DNA of 64,000 nt, taken from positions 248,001-312,000 of the forward strand of contig JAFCGF010000001.1 of assembly GCA_017608295.1 (NCBI GenBank), read 5' to 3'. This document shows positions 18,299-27,108 of the stretch, one piece after another. The stretch is from Candidatus Woesearchaeota archaeon. GTDB lineage: Archaea > Nanoarchaeota > Nanoarchaeia > Woesearchaeales > JAGVZT01. The translations under genes and the position numbers were made by a program. Position 1 is the first letter of the stretch. Each line of letters begins with the position of its first letter. The notes beneath the pieces were generated by a model that searched no databases, was not told the DNA's origin, and saw only the letters and a program-made list of their open reading frames with translations.

Positions 18299-18956
18299 AT
18301 CAAAATCCATTGATGCGACAGGACTCTATGAAGAGATGGCTGGCTCTGTCGAGAAAAAAGTCGTGAAAAAAGCAGGGAAAGAATCACGGCTCTCTGTGGA
18401 TGACTATCGCAAGCTGGCGAGTATGGTCAATTCAGAAATTGGGCAGGTCCTTGAGTTAGTGAAGCCAGAAGAGATAGAGCAGCTCATGGCAGAGATTGTG
18501 TCAGCAGAGAAAATCTTCTGCATCGGCGTCGGCCGTGTCTTTCTCTCGCTCCAGTGCCTGGCTAAGCGGCTCGCGCACTTTGGATTTGACGTGAACCTTG
18601 TAGGTTCTGTCGTTGAGAAAGCCATCACAGAGAAGGATCTGCTGATTGTGGCAAGCGGCTCGGGAGAGAGCAAGTTGCCCATCATCATCACAAAAATAGC
18701 GAAGGATCACGGAGCGCGCATCGCACACATTACATCCGCTCAGAAGTCTACAATTAAATCCCTGGCAGATGTAGCGCTGCACCTGCCTTCACCAACAAAG
18801 GTGGACCTGGGCAGCGGAGTGGAGACTATCCAGCCGATGAGCACCCTGTTTGACCAGACGCTGCACATATTCGGCGATATCATCTGCCTGATGCTACAAG
18901 AACGAACAGGACAGACACATGAAGAGCTCAAGGAAAGACATGCTAACCTTGAGTGA
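18291..18956 (+). CDS. SIS-domain sugar-phosphate isomerase (6-phospho-3-hexuloisomerase-like)
   Basis: 221 residues. The SIS core carries IFCIGVGRVFLSLQCLAKRL and the phosphate-binding loop VASGSGES, and the helix with TKIAKDHGARIAHITS follows. This is closest in pattern to HxlB/PHI and to KpsF-type arabinose-5-phosphate isomerases. It has about 35 extra charged residues at the N-terminus. It overlaps the TIM-barrel gene by 8 nt and precedes the tandem nucleotidyltransferase by 9 nt. PHI normally pairs with hexulose-phosphate synthase in the ribulose monophosphate route, which is not in this window. Here it more likely isomerises a ketose phosphate before activation by the nucleotidyltransferase (inference). 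Confidence 0.8.
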   Translation: MNESKSIDATGLYEEMAGSVEKKVVKKAGKESRLSVDDYRKLASMVNSEIGQVLELVKPEEIEQLMAEIVSAEKIFCIGVGRVFLSLQCLAKRLAHFGFDVNLVGSVVEKAITEKDLLIVASGSGESKLPIIITKIAKDHGARIAHITSAQKSTIKSLADVALHLPSPTKVDLGSGVETIQPMSTLFDQTLHIFGDIICLMLQERTGQTHEELKERHANLE

Positions 18957-18965
18957 GGAGGAAAA

Positions 18966-20558
18966 ATGAAAATTATCATACCACTTGCAGGGGAAGGGTA
19001 CAGGTTCATTAAGGCAGGATTCAAAGACATCAAGCCGCTCATTGATATCGATGGGAAACCTATGATCCAACGCGTCGTGGAGATGTTCCCAAAAAGGAGC
19101 GAGTTCATCTTCATCTGCAACAAGAACCATCTCAAGGACACTCCGCTGAAAAAAAACCTGAAGGACATCGCGCCGAAGGGGAAGATAGTAGGTATTGACC
19201 CCCATAAACTGGGACCAGTGCACAGTCTCATGGAAGCGTTCGAACATATCGATGATACCAAAGAGGTGTTCGTCAATTATGTTGACCTCATCAACAGATG
19301 GGATTTCGAACATTTCATGAAGATAGTGAGGCAAGGCAAGTATGATGGTGCGCTGCCCGCGTTCAGGAACTTCCACCCAGCCTCGCTGGGAGACACTTTT
19401 TACGCATACATGCGCATCAATGACAGGAACGAGTTGCTGGAGATACGGGAGAAGGCTTCATTCACAGATAATAGGATGGATGAGTTCGCCTCTGCGGGGG
19501 GATATTACTTCTCCAGAGGAGAATACCTTAAGAAGTACTGCACTGAGCTTGTTGAACATAACCTCAATACATCAGGAGAATTCTACATGAGCATCCCCTA
19601 TAATCTTTGTGTGAGGGACGGCCACAGAGTTCTTGTGTATGAATTGCCCCAGCACATTGTCCTGGGCACTCCTACTGATTATCACGCCTATATGTTCTGG
19701 GCAGATTATTTCAGGGGGCTTTCCAATGGAGACCAGGAAGGGCTGGATCTTGGTAAGATGGGCGCTACAATCATTCCCATCGCAGGGCCTACTAAGAGCC
19801 TTTTCTTGGATGGGTCTCTGGTTCCCAAGCCGCTAATCCCCATAAGGAATAAGCCACTCATCATCCGCACACTCAATGCCCTGCCAAAAACCGATAAGTT
19901 CTTGCTCCTATTCCTCAAGGAAGCTACTGAACAGTTCAATTTCGGCTATTATATCAAGAAAGAATTTCCCAAGGCAGAAATCGTGTCCCTCCAGAACCAG
20001 ACTGAGGGAATGGCGTGTACATGCCTCAAGGTTGAGGGCATGATAAACCAAAAGGAGCCACTCTTTATCTCAGGTTATGATTTTCTGCTCAAGTATGATA
20101 TAATGAAGCTGAAAGCCCTCATTGATGACAAATCAAACGATGTCATCATATTTGTCCACCGCGATCATCATTATACTAGACTCGACCCATTCACCTACAG
20201 CTACCTCCAAATAGATGATCAAGATAATGTGAGCTTTGTCTCGGAAAGGGCGCCAATTAGCGTCACGCCATACAAGGATGCGGCGTTTGCAGGTGCGCTA
20301 TTCTTCAGGACTGCCAAGCTGTTTTCTGAGGGAGCGAATGAGATGATTAGGAAGGGAAAACGAATCCAGGGGATGTTCAACGTCGCGACGAGCGTGAACG
20401 AGCTCATAGAGAAGGGACTGAAGGTAGTGCCTTTTGAAGTGAACAGGTACATCCGCTTGGGAACCTCCACGAATATTAAGGAATACAAATATTGGGAGAA
20501 TTACTTCTCCTCATGCAAGGACCATCCCTATAATAAGGAAGAAGGTACTGTGATTTAA
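18966..20558 (+). CDS. Tandem (two-domain) sugar nucleotidyltransferase
   Basis: 530 residues made of two nucleotidyltransferase domains of about 260 residues each. Domain 1 keeps the signature PLAGEGYRF with KPLIDIDGKPMI and an acidic YVDLINRWDF. Domain 2 begins PIAGPTKSLF with KPLIPIRNKPLI; the Gly-x-Arg of the normal GxGxRF is missing, so nucleotide binding may be altered. Domain 2 is closer to the single-domain enzyme at 11010 (shared TEGMACTC and PLFISGYD versus PLFIAACD). GAGGAG lies just before the ATG. Last gene of the four-gene cassette; it likely activates the sugar or polyol phosphate made by the three upstream enzymes. Whether both halves are active is unknown. Confidence 0.8.
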   Translation: MKIIIPLAGEGYRFIKAGFKDIKPLIDIDGKPMIQRVVEMFPKRSEFIFICNKNHLKDTPLKKNLKDIAPKGKIVGIDPHKLGPVHSLMEAFEHIDDTKEVFVNYVDLINRWDFEHFMKIVRQGKYDGALPAFRNFHPASLGDTFYAYMRINDRNELLEIREKASFTDNRMDEFASAGGYYFSRGEYLKKYCTELVEHNLNTSGEFYMSIPYNLCVRDGHRVLVYELPQHIVLGTPTDYHAYMFWADYFRGLSNGDQEGLDLGKMGATIIPIAGPTKSLFLDGSLVPKPLIPIRNKPLIIRTLNALPKTDKFLLLFLKEATEQFNFGYYIKKEFPKAEIVSLQNQTEGMACTCLKVEGMINQKEPLFISGYDFLLKYDIMKLKALIDDKSNDVIIFVHRDHHYTRLDPFTYSYLQIDDQDNVSFVSERAPISVTPYKDAAFAGALFFRTAKLFSEGANEMIRKGKRIQGMFNVATSVNELIEKGLKVVPFEVNRYIRLGTSTNIKEYKYWENYFSSCKDHPYNKEEGTVI

Positions 20559-20560
20559 TC

Positions 20561-21382
20561 TTACTTGTCCTTTTTCGAGACATCAAGAAAAGGGGATGCG
20601 AACTTCATCGCAATATCAATGCCAGAGGGGCACAAGCGATGTGCGTTGGCAGCAAACCTTATGGGTAGTGCTGGAAAAACATGTGCTCGAGGGGAACGGA
20701 TACAGCGTACGATGGCACGGGCTACTGCCTCGACACTCTGGTAGAGCAGTCTTGACTGCTTCCGGACTGGCTGATCATATACATTTACCCAGTTCTCGTA
20801 AAACTCTGTCTCTACAGAGCCGGGATAGATTACGCTTACATCAATCTTTGAAGGGGAAAGTTCCCTCCTCATTGCATCAGAAAAGCCGTTCATCGCGAAC
20901 TTTGTCGCGTTGTAGGCAGAAGTCATGGGCAAAGCTATGATGCCGGCGATTGAGGATATATTGATAATATGCCCTTTGCCTTGTTTTTTCATCACAGGAA
21001 TCGTTTCCCTGCAGCAATAGAACATCCCGAAGAAATTGACATTGAATATGCGCCGCATTTCCTTAGGGGGAATCTCATCTACAGGTCCGAAGACCCCATA
21101 TGCAGCATTGTTCACCAGAACGTCGATATGCTTGAAGCGCTTCATGGTAACTGTGACCATGCGCCTCACATCCTCTTCCTTTGAGATATCGGTCTTGACA
21201 GCGAGCGCTTCTCCCCCAAATTTATTGATATCTTCAGCGAGCTTGTCGAGGCGCTGCTTTCTGCGCGCTGCTAGGACTACTGAGGCGCCGTACCTTGCGC
21301 ATTCCCTGGCCAGCGCCTCTCCAATCCCTGATGAAGCGCCAGTGATGAGGATGACTTTTCCTTGTAGTGACTTGGATGCCAT
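20561..21382 (-). CDS. Short-chain dehydrogenase/reductase (SDR)
   Basis: 273 residues. Classical SDR motifs are all visible: cofactor loop LITGASSGIGEA, an Arg-rich following strand LAARRKQR (suggesting NADPH), NNAAYG, catalytic Ser in INISSIAG and the YNATK active site. It converges on the tandem nucleotidyltransferase with a 2-nt gap and is divergent from the GT2 gene at 21470. A TATA box at about 21409-21417 places the start of transcription about five bases before the ATG. Substrate unknown; SDRs of this type reduce ketones on lipids or sugars. Confidence 0.85.
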   Translation of the reverse strand: MASKSLQGKVILITGASSGIGEALARECARYGASVVLAARRKQRLDKLAEDINKFGGEALAVKTDISKEEDVRRMVTVTMKRFKHIDVLVNNAAYGVFGPVDEIPPKEMRRIFNVNFFGMFYCCRETIPVMKKQGKGHIINISSIAGIIALPMTSAYNATKFAMNGFSDAMRRELSPSKIDVSVIYPGSVETEFYENWVNVYDQPVRKQSRLLYQSVEAVARAIVRCIRSPRAHVFPALPIRFAANAHRLCPSGIDIAMKFASPFLDVSKKDK

Positions 21383-21408
21383 ATCAGGGCACTTGAACCC
21401 GGTGCGGC

Positions 21409-21417
21409 TTTTAAAAG
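21409..21417 (-). promoter_or_regulatory. TATA box of the SDR gene (near-leaderless)
   Basis: CTTTTAAAA on the minus strand, about 31 nt upstream of the ATG at 21382. Confidence 0.5.
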
Positions 21418-21437
21418 TTATGCAGTCAATCGATAAA

Positions 21438-21446
21438 GTTTTAAAG
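21438..21446 (+). promoter_or_regulatory. TATA box of the GT2 gene at 21470 (leaderless)
   Basis: GTTTTAAAG with an A-rich GATAAA just upstream. Predicted start of transcription (about 21468) falls on the ATG at 21470. Confidence 0.5.
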
Positions 21447-21469
21447 CGGGGGGCAGTTAGGGCATATTG

Positions 21470-22249
21470 ATGGTTAAAGCTGCGAAGCCCGGGAAGAAGA
21501 TAGCGAAGAAAACGAAGAAATCTGCTCCGGAAGTATCAGTCATCGTGCCGGCGTACAACGCTGCACGTTGCCTCGAGGATTCTGTATTGATGATTGAGCG
21601 AGAAGTGAAGAAGACAGGCATTCCCTTTGAGATTCTAATTGTGGAGAACGCGTCTACAGATGAAACTCCAGCAATCGCGGCGAACCTTGCCAAGAGGAAA
21701 AGTATAAGGCATCTCACGAATAAGGAGAAGGGTCGCGGCCTCGCACTGAATAAAGGCTTCATTGAGGCGAGAGGGGTATCAGTCGTGTACATTGACGCCG
21801 ACCTTGATATCCCGCTTAAATATGTATTTGAGATTGTACGGGAGCTGAGGAGTGGCTACGATATCGCAATAGCGTCAAAGAGGCATCCAAAATCGAAAGT
21901 CGGCTGTCCTAAACAGAGGAAATTCCTCAGCCGCGGCTATAACTATCTTGTTAGGGCAATGCTCCATTCGAAGGTCAAAGGACATCAGGGCGGCCTGAAA
22001 GGCTTTAAGAAATCCGTGATTACCGACATTCTTCCCTATGTGAAGGACAATAAGTGGTTCTGGGACACTGAAGTGCTCGTCATCGCACAGTGGATGGGCT
22101 ACTCTATCAAGGAAGTGCCCATCAGGGCAGACTACGGCTTTGAGGGGACAACTGTTGTGATGGATGACATCAGCGAGATGTTCTCGGGCATCATGAACCT
22201 GCGCTCAAGAAGGAAGGCATTGAAGGGCAGAATCGCCAGGGCGAAGTAG
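21470..22249 (+). CDS. GT2 family glycosyltransferase, DPM/polyprenyl-phosphate type
   Basis: About 259 residues. A Lys-rich tail (KAAKPGKKIAKKTKK) precedes the GT2 fold: VSVIVPAYNAARCLEDSV, the ENASTDET nucleotide-binding loop, the metal-binding YIDADLDIP and the acceptor-side GGLKGFKKSV. No membrane helix is seen, so it is probably a peripheral enzyme on the inner face. Such enzymes move a sugar from a nucleotide onto a polyprenyl phosphate or growing lipid-linked glycan. The first in-frame codon is TTG at 21467; the ATG at 21470 is preferred because the TATA box at 21438-21446 fits a leaderless message. Donor sugar unknown. Confidence 0.85.
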   Translation: MVKAAKPGKKIAKKTKKSAPEVSVIVPAYNAARCLEDSVLMIEREVKKTGIPFEILIVENASTDETPAIAANLAKRKSIRHLTNKEKGRGLALNKGFIEARGVSVVYIDADLDIPLKYVFEIVRELRSGYDIAIASKRHPKSKVGCPKQRKFLSRGYNYLVRAMLHSKVKGHQGGLKGFKKSVITDILPYVKDNKWFWDTEVLVIAQWMGYSIKEVPIRADYGFEGTTVVMDDISEMFSGIMNLRSRRKALKGRIARAK

Positions 22250-22278
22250 GGTCCGCTATTTTAATTACAGGCGAATGC

Positions 22279-23694
22279 CTAGCGAGAAAGGAAATATCTC
22301 CTGAATAGGCTGAGATACTCTTTCACAGATCTTCTGAAAGGTAGCCATTTCGTTCCGACATATGCTTTGTGGATGGTGAATAAGAGAGTATACAGCCAGG
22401 TGAGCCGTAACCTGATAAGCCGCCGCATATGTGGGTAAAGGAAAGGGAAACTGACAGTCAGGGCAAAAAGCTTTTGCAAATTCTCCCTCTCAGTTTTGTT
22501 TTCAATCTTCAAAGGTGATTCCTTATAATAATTCCCGAAAGAATCGAATGTATCCCCATCAAACATGCCCTGTTCTACCGCAATCTTGAATATTTCAGTG
22601 GAGGGGTAAGGATGCATGATGTGGGCGATGCTAAAGAGGGGCTTGCATTCAATGTTCAATTCCAGGGTTTTGAGGTCATCTTCCAGAGTCGATGTCGGGA
22701 TTGCGATAATATTCTCGGTGGTGAATCCAATCCCGTTTTTTCTCAGTAATCTTGCGCAGTTGATTACCTGTCCATTAGTGATGTTCCTCCCGAGGATAAT
22801 CCTTCTGATAGGCTCACTTCCCGATTCGATGCCGAATGATACCCTTATGCAATTAGCTTCTTTCAATAGCCGGGCCACTTCCTCGTCCATGAAATCCACT
22901 CGTATGCCAATAATAATGCATTGCAAGTCAAGCTTCCGGAATTTCTCTGAGAACTCCCTTAACCACTTTTTGTCCAGATTGAAGATGTCATCTTCAAAGA
23001 GGGCTAATGTGATACCATACTTCTCTTTGACGTCCGTAAGTTCCCTTATCACGTGGTCGACGGACCTTCTCCGGACATATCTCTGTCCCTTGTATAATTG
23101 CTTGAACCCGGCATTGAAGCAGTATGAGCAATTAAATGGGCATCCCCTACCAGTTATGAAACTCCTCACCTTGCTATTCTTGACCTCATCATAATCATCA
23201 AATATCGTCCTGTCCAGGAATTCCAGTGTATCCAGGTTCTGGATGAGTTCCCTCACGTCATTCTTGTGGACCTTGTTATTTTCCTTTACCCACAGATTCT
23301 TAATTTTGGTGATGTCTCCTCCGCTCTCTAGCAGATTCAGAAGCTCAAGGAAGGCTTCATCACCTTCTCCCCTGCAGACGCAGTCCACTCCTTCTTCAGT
23401 TATCATCTGCGGGAAAAATGTTGGGTGCGGCCCCCCGAAAATAGACACAAAATCATATTTCTCCTTCAGTTTCCTGTTTATATCTAGAAACCGCTGATGG
23501 AAGCCTGTTCTCAGGGAGTACGCAATGAGGTCTGGTTTTATTTCACTGACCGTCTTATCAATGTCATCTCTTGAGGGATCTGCCACGAACACTTTATGCT
23601 TATGTTTCACAGCCGAAGCCAGGCTCATGATGCCGAGCGGTTCCCTGTAAATGGAGCTTTTGTCGACAATCCCAGCCACAATCAGAACTTTCAT
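22279..23694 (-). CDS. B12-binding-domain radical SAM protein (D)
   Basis: 471 residues. Cobalamin-binding-type domain (VLIVAGIVDKSS, VFVADPSRDD, FGGPHPTFFPQM), then the radical SAM barrel with GRGCPFNCSYC, FEDDIFNLDK and GIESGSEPIR. The C-terminal 80 residues are basic and aromatic. It is the second gene of an operon with radical SAM protein E, 15 nt after it. The gene is visibly richer in A+T and in AT-ending codons than most neighbours, as is E, which may indicate acquisition by transfer. Substrate unknown; no sugar enzyme lies in the same operon. Confidence 0.85.
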   Translation of the reverse strand: MKVLIVAGIVDKSSIYREPLGIMSLASAVKHKHKVFVADPSRDDIDKTVSEIKPDLIAYSLRTGFHQRFLDINRKLKEKYDFVSIFGGPHPTFFPQMITEEGVDCVCRGEGDEAFLELLNLLESGGDITKIKNLWVKENNKVHKNDVRELIQNLDTLEFLDRTIFDDYDEVKNSKVRSFITGRGCPFNCSYCFNAGFKQLYKGQRYVRRRSVDHVIRELTDVKEKYGITLALFEDDIFNLDKKWLREFSEKFRKLDLQCIIIGIRVDFMDEEVARLLKEANCIRVSFGIESGSEPIRRIILGRNITNGQVINCARLLRKNGIGFTTENIIAIPTSTLEDDLKTLELNIECKPLFSIAHIMHPYPSTEIFKIAVEQGMFDGDTFDSFGNYYKESPLKIENKTERENLQKLFALTVSFPFLYPHMRRLIRLRLTWLYTLLFTIHKAYVGTKWLPFRRSVKEYLSLFRRYFLSR

Positions 23695-23709
23695 TTTCTC
23701 ATGCTCCTT

Positions 23710-25209
23710 TCAGCAATTGTCTCTTAACATCATCTTCTTGAATCCTGTTTTAAAAAATGCAAAAATCATGGTTATTGTACGCAGGAGATTATTGTCAAAG
23801 GAAATCAAAATCAACCTGAACCACACCAATGGCTCTAGAATTAAAATCGAGGGAAAAGATATTAGGTCCACTAAGATTTTAGCCCAGCGTTTTTTTCTGT
23901 TATTTACCAGTGATTCAATGACCTTCTTAGGGTATAGTGGGCTGAGTCTTATGACTTTATTGAGGAATGTCGGCTTATATTTTGCGTAATTCTTTTTGAG
24001 GGGGTCTTCAATTGCCAGATTCTCTTTTAACGCCCTGTCATAGATCTCGGTTCCCTGATAGAAGCAGAGGGAGAATAATTGCAGCATGAATGGCCGTGGT
24101 ATTTTCAAGACAACATTAAGTGTCTCAATCACATCTTCTTCTGTCTCATATGGGTTATCAAGGATGACATCATACCAGCCCGCCACATTGTTTTTTTTGA
24201 CTAGTTTGGTGGCTTCTATGAATTTCTCATTTGATACAAACCGCTTATATGTCCCTTGATTGATTCTCGGTGAGCCGGACTGTAGGCCCATGAATATCCA
24301 TGAAAGCCCTGCTTTTTTCAGCAACAAGATTTTTTCCTCGCTGAGATGCGCGGGAGTTGACCTACAAATAATCTTCTTTTTTATGTCTCTTTCAGCGGTC
24401 TCTGCAAAGGCTTTCATCCATGCGATGTCATACGAGAGAAAATTGTCATCATGGATATTCAGGTACACTAGATCGGGAAATAGCTCGATTCCATGCTTTA
24501 TCTCTTTGAGGACATTCTCAACACTGCGCTTTCTGATTTTCTTTGTGCCGTATAACTTTGAAAATGCGGAATTGCAGCAATACGCACAGGAAAAAGGGCA
24601 CCCCCTGCTTGTTATTAGGCTGTAGAATCTCCCGGAGTACCTTGCATATCTCCTGAAAATGGATTTGCTGAACTTGACAATAGTTCCATTATGCAAGATA
24701 AAGCTTTTTTGAGGAAGATATTCTGGGAAGGGCAGCTCGTCCAAGTTTTTAGTCAATCCCCTCAATGGATTTAGATGGCTCCCTTTAGGGGATTTATAGC
24801 CTAGATTCAATATCCCCTGGACCGGCTTATTTTTAGAGATTGCATTCACAAATTCTAGATATGCCTGCTCAGACTCGCCCCTGAAAATATAGTCGGCATG
24901 ATTCAAGCACCCTTTTGGGTCAATGGTGGGGTGTATTCCCCCCCATACAATAATGATTTCTGGAAATTTCTCCTTGATGAGTGTAGACACTTCTTTTGCT
25001 TTATCAAATTCTTCGCTCATCAAGCTGATGCCTATGATTCTCGGCTTGAAGTCCTCTAGGAAACGCATAATGGATGGAGTGTCCTTTTTTTGATACTGGG
25101 GAATAAATAATATGTGTGAATCTATGTGGTTTTCGATGAGGTAAGAATGGATGTATTTCAGGCCGATTGCGTCGATACTCTTTTGAAGTGTGACCAATAA
25201 TGTTCTCAT
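23710..25209 (-). CDS. B12-binding-domain radical SAM protein (E)
   Basis: 499 residues. Cobalamin-binding-type domain (IIGISLMSEEFDKAKEV, VWGGIHPTIDPKG), radical SAM barrel with SRGCPFSCAYC and LQSGSPRIN, and a hydrophobic C-terminal part (LVDLISFPSILILEPLVW) that may lie on the membrane. An AT-rich promoter-like element at 25241-25250 on the minus strand (ACATATAAAC) is placed about 36 nt before the ATG. It is the first gene of the E-D operon, and its A+T content is well above the neighbours. The membrane-prone tail might point to a lipid or lipid-linked substrate, but this is weak evidence. Confidence 0.85.
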   Translation of the reverse strand: MRTLLVTLQKSIDAIGLKYIHSYLIENHIDSHILFIPQYQKKDTPSIMRFLEDFKPRIIGISLMSEEFDKAKEVSTLIKEKFPEIIIVWGGIHPTIDPKGCLNHADYIFRGESEQAYLEFVNAISKNKPVQGILNLGYKSPKGSHLNPLRGLTKNLDELPFPEYLPQKSFILHNGTIVKFSKSIFRRYARYSGRFYSLITSRGCPFSCAYCCNSAFSKLYGTKKIRKRSVENVLKEIKHGIELFPDLVYLNIHDDNFLSYDIAWMKAFAETAERDIKKKIICRSTPAHLSEEKILLLKKAGLSWIFMGLQSGSPRINQGTYKRFVSNEKFIEATKLVKKNNVAGWYDVILDNPYETEEDVIETLNVVLKIPRPFMLQLFSLCFYQGTEIYDRALKENLAIEDPLKKNYAKYKPTFLNKVIRLSPLYPKKVIESLVNNRKKRWAKILVDLISFPSILILEPLVWFRLILISFDNNLLRTITMIFAFFKTGFKKMMLRDNC

Positions 25210-25240
25210 TTTCAGACACTTATATATGGATTTTGATGAC

Positions 25241-25250
25241 GTTTATATGT
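25241..25250 (-). promoter_or_regulatory. TATA box for the radical SAM E-D operon
   Basis: The minus strand reads ACATATAAAC. Predicted start of transcription near 25219 leaves a leader of about ten bases before the ATG at 25209. Confidence 0.45.
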
Positions 25251-25292
25251 TTGTTGATTCAAAGGGAGCTGTAAAAAGCTGCCCACCACAAA

Positions 25293-25301
25293 CTATTTAA
25301 T
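25293..25301 (+). promoter_or_regulatory. TATA-like box for the GT-C/small membrane protein pair
   Basis: CTATTTAAT; predicted start of transcription near 25323. The leader includes GGGGGCAGGG before the ATG at 25342, which argues against the earlier in-frame ATG at 25300. Confidence 0.45.
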
Positions 25302-25341
25302 GCCCTCAGGGCTTTCAGGACTGACATATGGGGGCAGGGTA

Positions 25342-27108
25342 ATGGTTGGTATGAAGCTGAAGAAGGAGCCGATTCTTGTCGCGGCTCTTATAGCCCTTTT
25401 GGTGCTGGGATTCATGCTGAGAAATTTCTCATTCACCGAGGGGAAGCTCCACGAGGACAATCTTCCTTGTAAGAGCACCAACGACGCCTTCTTCCACTTG
25501 GATTTCGGCTCCTGGATTATAGAGTCGCAGGATGCGAGATTCGTTCCGCCGCACTGGGCAGAGGGGAGGATGGGTGTCTGGACAGAATATACCACTGTGC
25601 CATATATCCTCATGGCAGGGATAGCCCAATTCACGAACATTCCCCCCTATCAGGTTGTGTTCCTTACCATCAACCTCCTTGCCGTCTTTCAGGTAGGGGT
25701 GCTTTTTGTCCTCATACGGAGGCTCTTCAGCACGGAAATGGCGCTCCTCGCATCTGCACTTGCCCTCTTTCCAGCGAATGTCGCTTGGCTCTTTCAGCAG
25801 TACATCGGCTTCTTCTTCGATGTATACTCATATCTTTATGTGCTGGTTATCTTATTCTTTCTTATTCTGTTTGTCAAGAAGCCAGATTGGAAGACTGCGG
25901 CACTCATAGGAATGTTTCTGGCAGCACCCTTCTATGCGCATTTTGTGGAGGTGCTTTTTGTGCTTCCTTTTATCCTGGTAGTGTGCGGATTTTTCTTCAT
26001 TAAGAGAAAGTTCGACTGGTCTTTTTTCGCAAAGACCGCAGTAATAGGTCTTGTATTCCTTCTTTTCAGCGCCTATTACGTCCCAGTGCTCATGGGCTAT
26101 TTACTTAATAAAGAAAGCTTCGCAGCGAATGTTGTCAGGGGAGTGAATGATAAGCCGGCCTACTTCCCGGAATTCACAGTACCTATACTCTTCCTAGCAC
26201 TCATCCTCATTGCCCTCGCCCTCTTCTTCGCGGTGAAGCATCCAAAGGAGAAGCGCATTCCAAGGTACATCCTCCTGGCGTTCATCGCCTATTGGTTCAT
26301 CGTCTCAAAGAGCCACCTGCTAGGGGTCATTGCGCAGCGCTCATATAGACAGCTTATGTCTGGCTACGGCATCTTCTTTGTGCTAGCGGCATTCGTTATA
26401 TTCTTCATTGTAGATCTAGCTACGAAACAGCTTAAGATGAAGTCTGTGCGCATGCCCGTCATACTAATCATCACGCTAATCATAGTGGCGGTGTATTTTT
26501 CTCCGCTGAAGCAATCGTTAGCCCAGATAAACCAAGGTTCGTTCATCGACGATGACCGCTGGAATGCCGTCTCATGGGTTCGTGACAATACTCCACAGGA
26601 GGCGAGGATATTTACCCTTAACGGCTATCTCCATAGTGTGGGCGGGAAGTTTTCCCAGAGGGCATCTCTCAAGGGCGACCTGAACATGGAGTACAATGTC
26701 GTGAATATCCAGAATATCTGCAATGCCCTGCAGCAGAATGAGTCACTTCCTGAGACTTATCTTGGCGTCTGCACGACTCTGGTTCCGACGTGGGGAGGTA
26801 AGCTTCCTGTGGAGCGCATAGCGCTCCATGAATACAGGCTGGAGGAGCCTGAGTTCTGCGACCTGCCGCACTATGTGACTCCTGAAGGTGAGGAAGGCAG
26901 ACCCCTGGTTTTCCCGCTTGAGCACGTTGATTATGTGCTTATCCAATACGTTGGCACGGGGATGTTTATTGGGCAGCAGCCCGGGGCATACGATGCATGC
27001 ATGCAGTGGTTTGTACAGAAAGGGCAGGAAGAGGGGAAGTTCAGTGTCGTATATCCTAATAACGAGTATCCCAATTCAAAGATGGCAGTGCTGAAGGTGA
27101 TAAAATGA
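25342..27108 (+). CDS. Polytopic GT-C-like membrane protein with extracytoplasmic C-terminal domain
   Basis: About 588 residues from ATG 25342 (ATG 25351 is also possible). It has about 11 membrane helices and a first outside loop with TNDAFFHLDFGSW, which places acidic residues where GT-C enzymes have catalytic ones. An outside domain of about 190 residues follows, beginning WNAVSWVRDNTPQEARI. The protein at 47961 has the same plan and a matching WDGITWLRDETPPD block, so they are paralogues. It overlaps the next small membrane gene by four bases (ATGA). I infer a lipid-linked-sugar-dependent transferase at the outer face; no substrate can be named. Confidence 0.65.
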   Translation: MVGMKLKKEPILVAALIALLVLGFMLRNFSFTEGKLHEDNLPCKSTNDAFFHLDFGSWIIESQDARFVPPHWAEGRMGVWTEYTTVPYILMAGIAQFTNIPPYQVVFLTINLLAVFQVGVLFVLIRRLFSTEMALLASALALFPANVAWLFQQYIGFFFDVYSYLYVLVILFFLILFVKKPDWKTAALIGMFLAAPFYAHFVEVLFVLPFILVVCGFFFIKRKFDWSFFAKTAVIGLVFLLFSAYYVPVLMGYLLNKESFAANVVRGVNDKPAYFPEFTVPILFLALILIALALFFAVKHPKEKRIPRYILLAFIAYWFIVSKSHLLGVIAQRSYRQLMSGYGIFFVLAAFVIFFIVDLATKQLKMKSVRMPVILIITLIIVAVYFSPLKQSLAQINQGSFIDDDRWNAVSWVRDNTPQEARIFTLNGYLHSVGGKFSQRASLKGDLNMEYNVVNIQNICNALQQNESLPETYLGVCTTLVPTWGGKLPVERIALHEYRLEEPEFCDLPHYVTPEGEEGRPLVFPLEHVDYVLIQYVGTGMFIGQQPGAYDACMQWFVQKGQEEGKFSVVYPNNEYPNSKMAVLKVIK

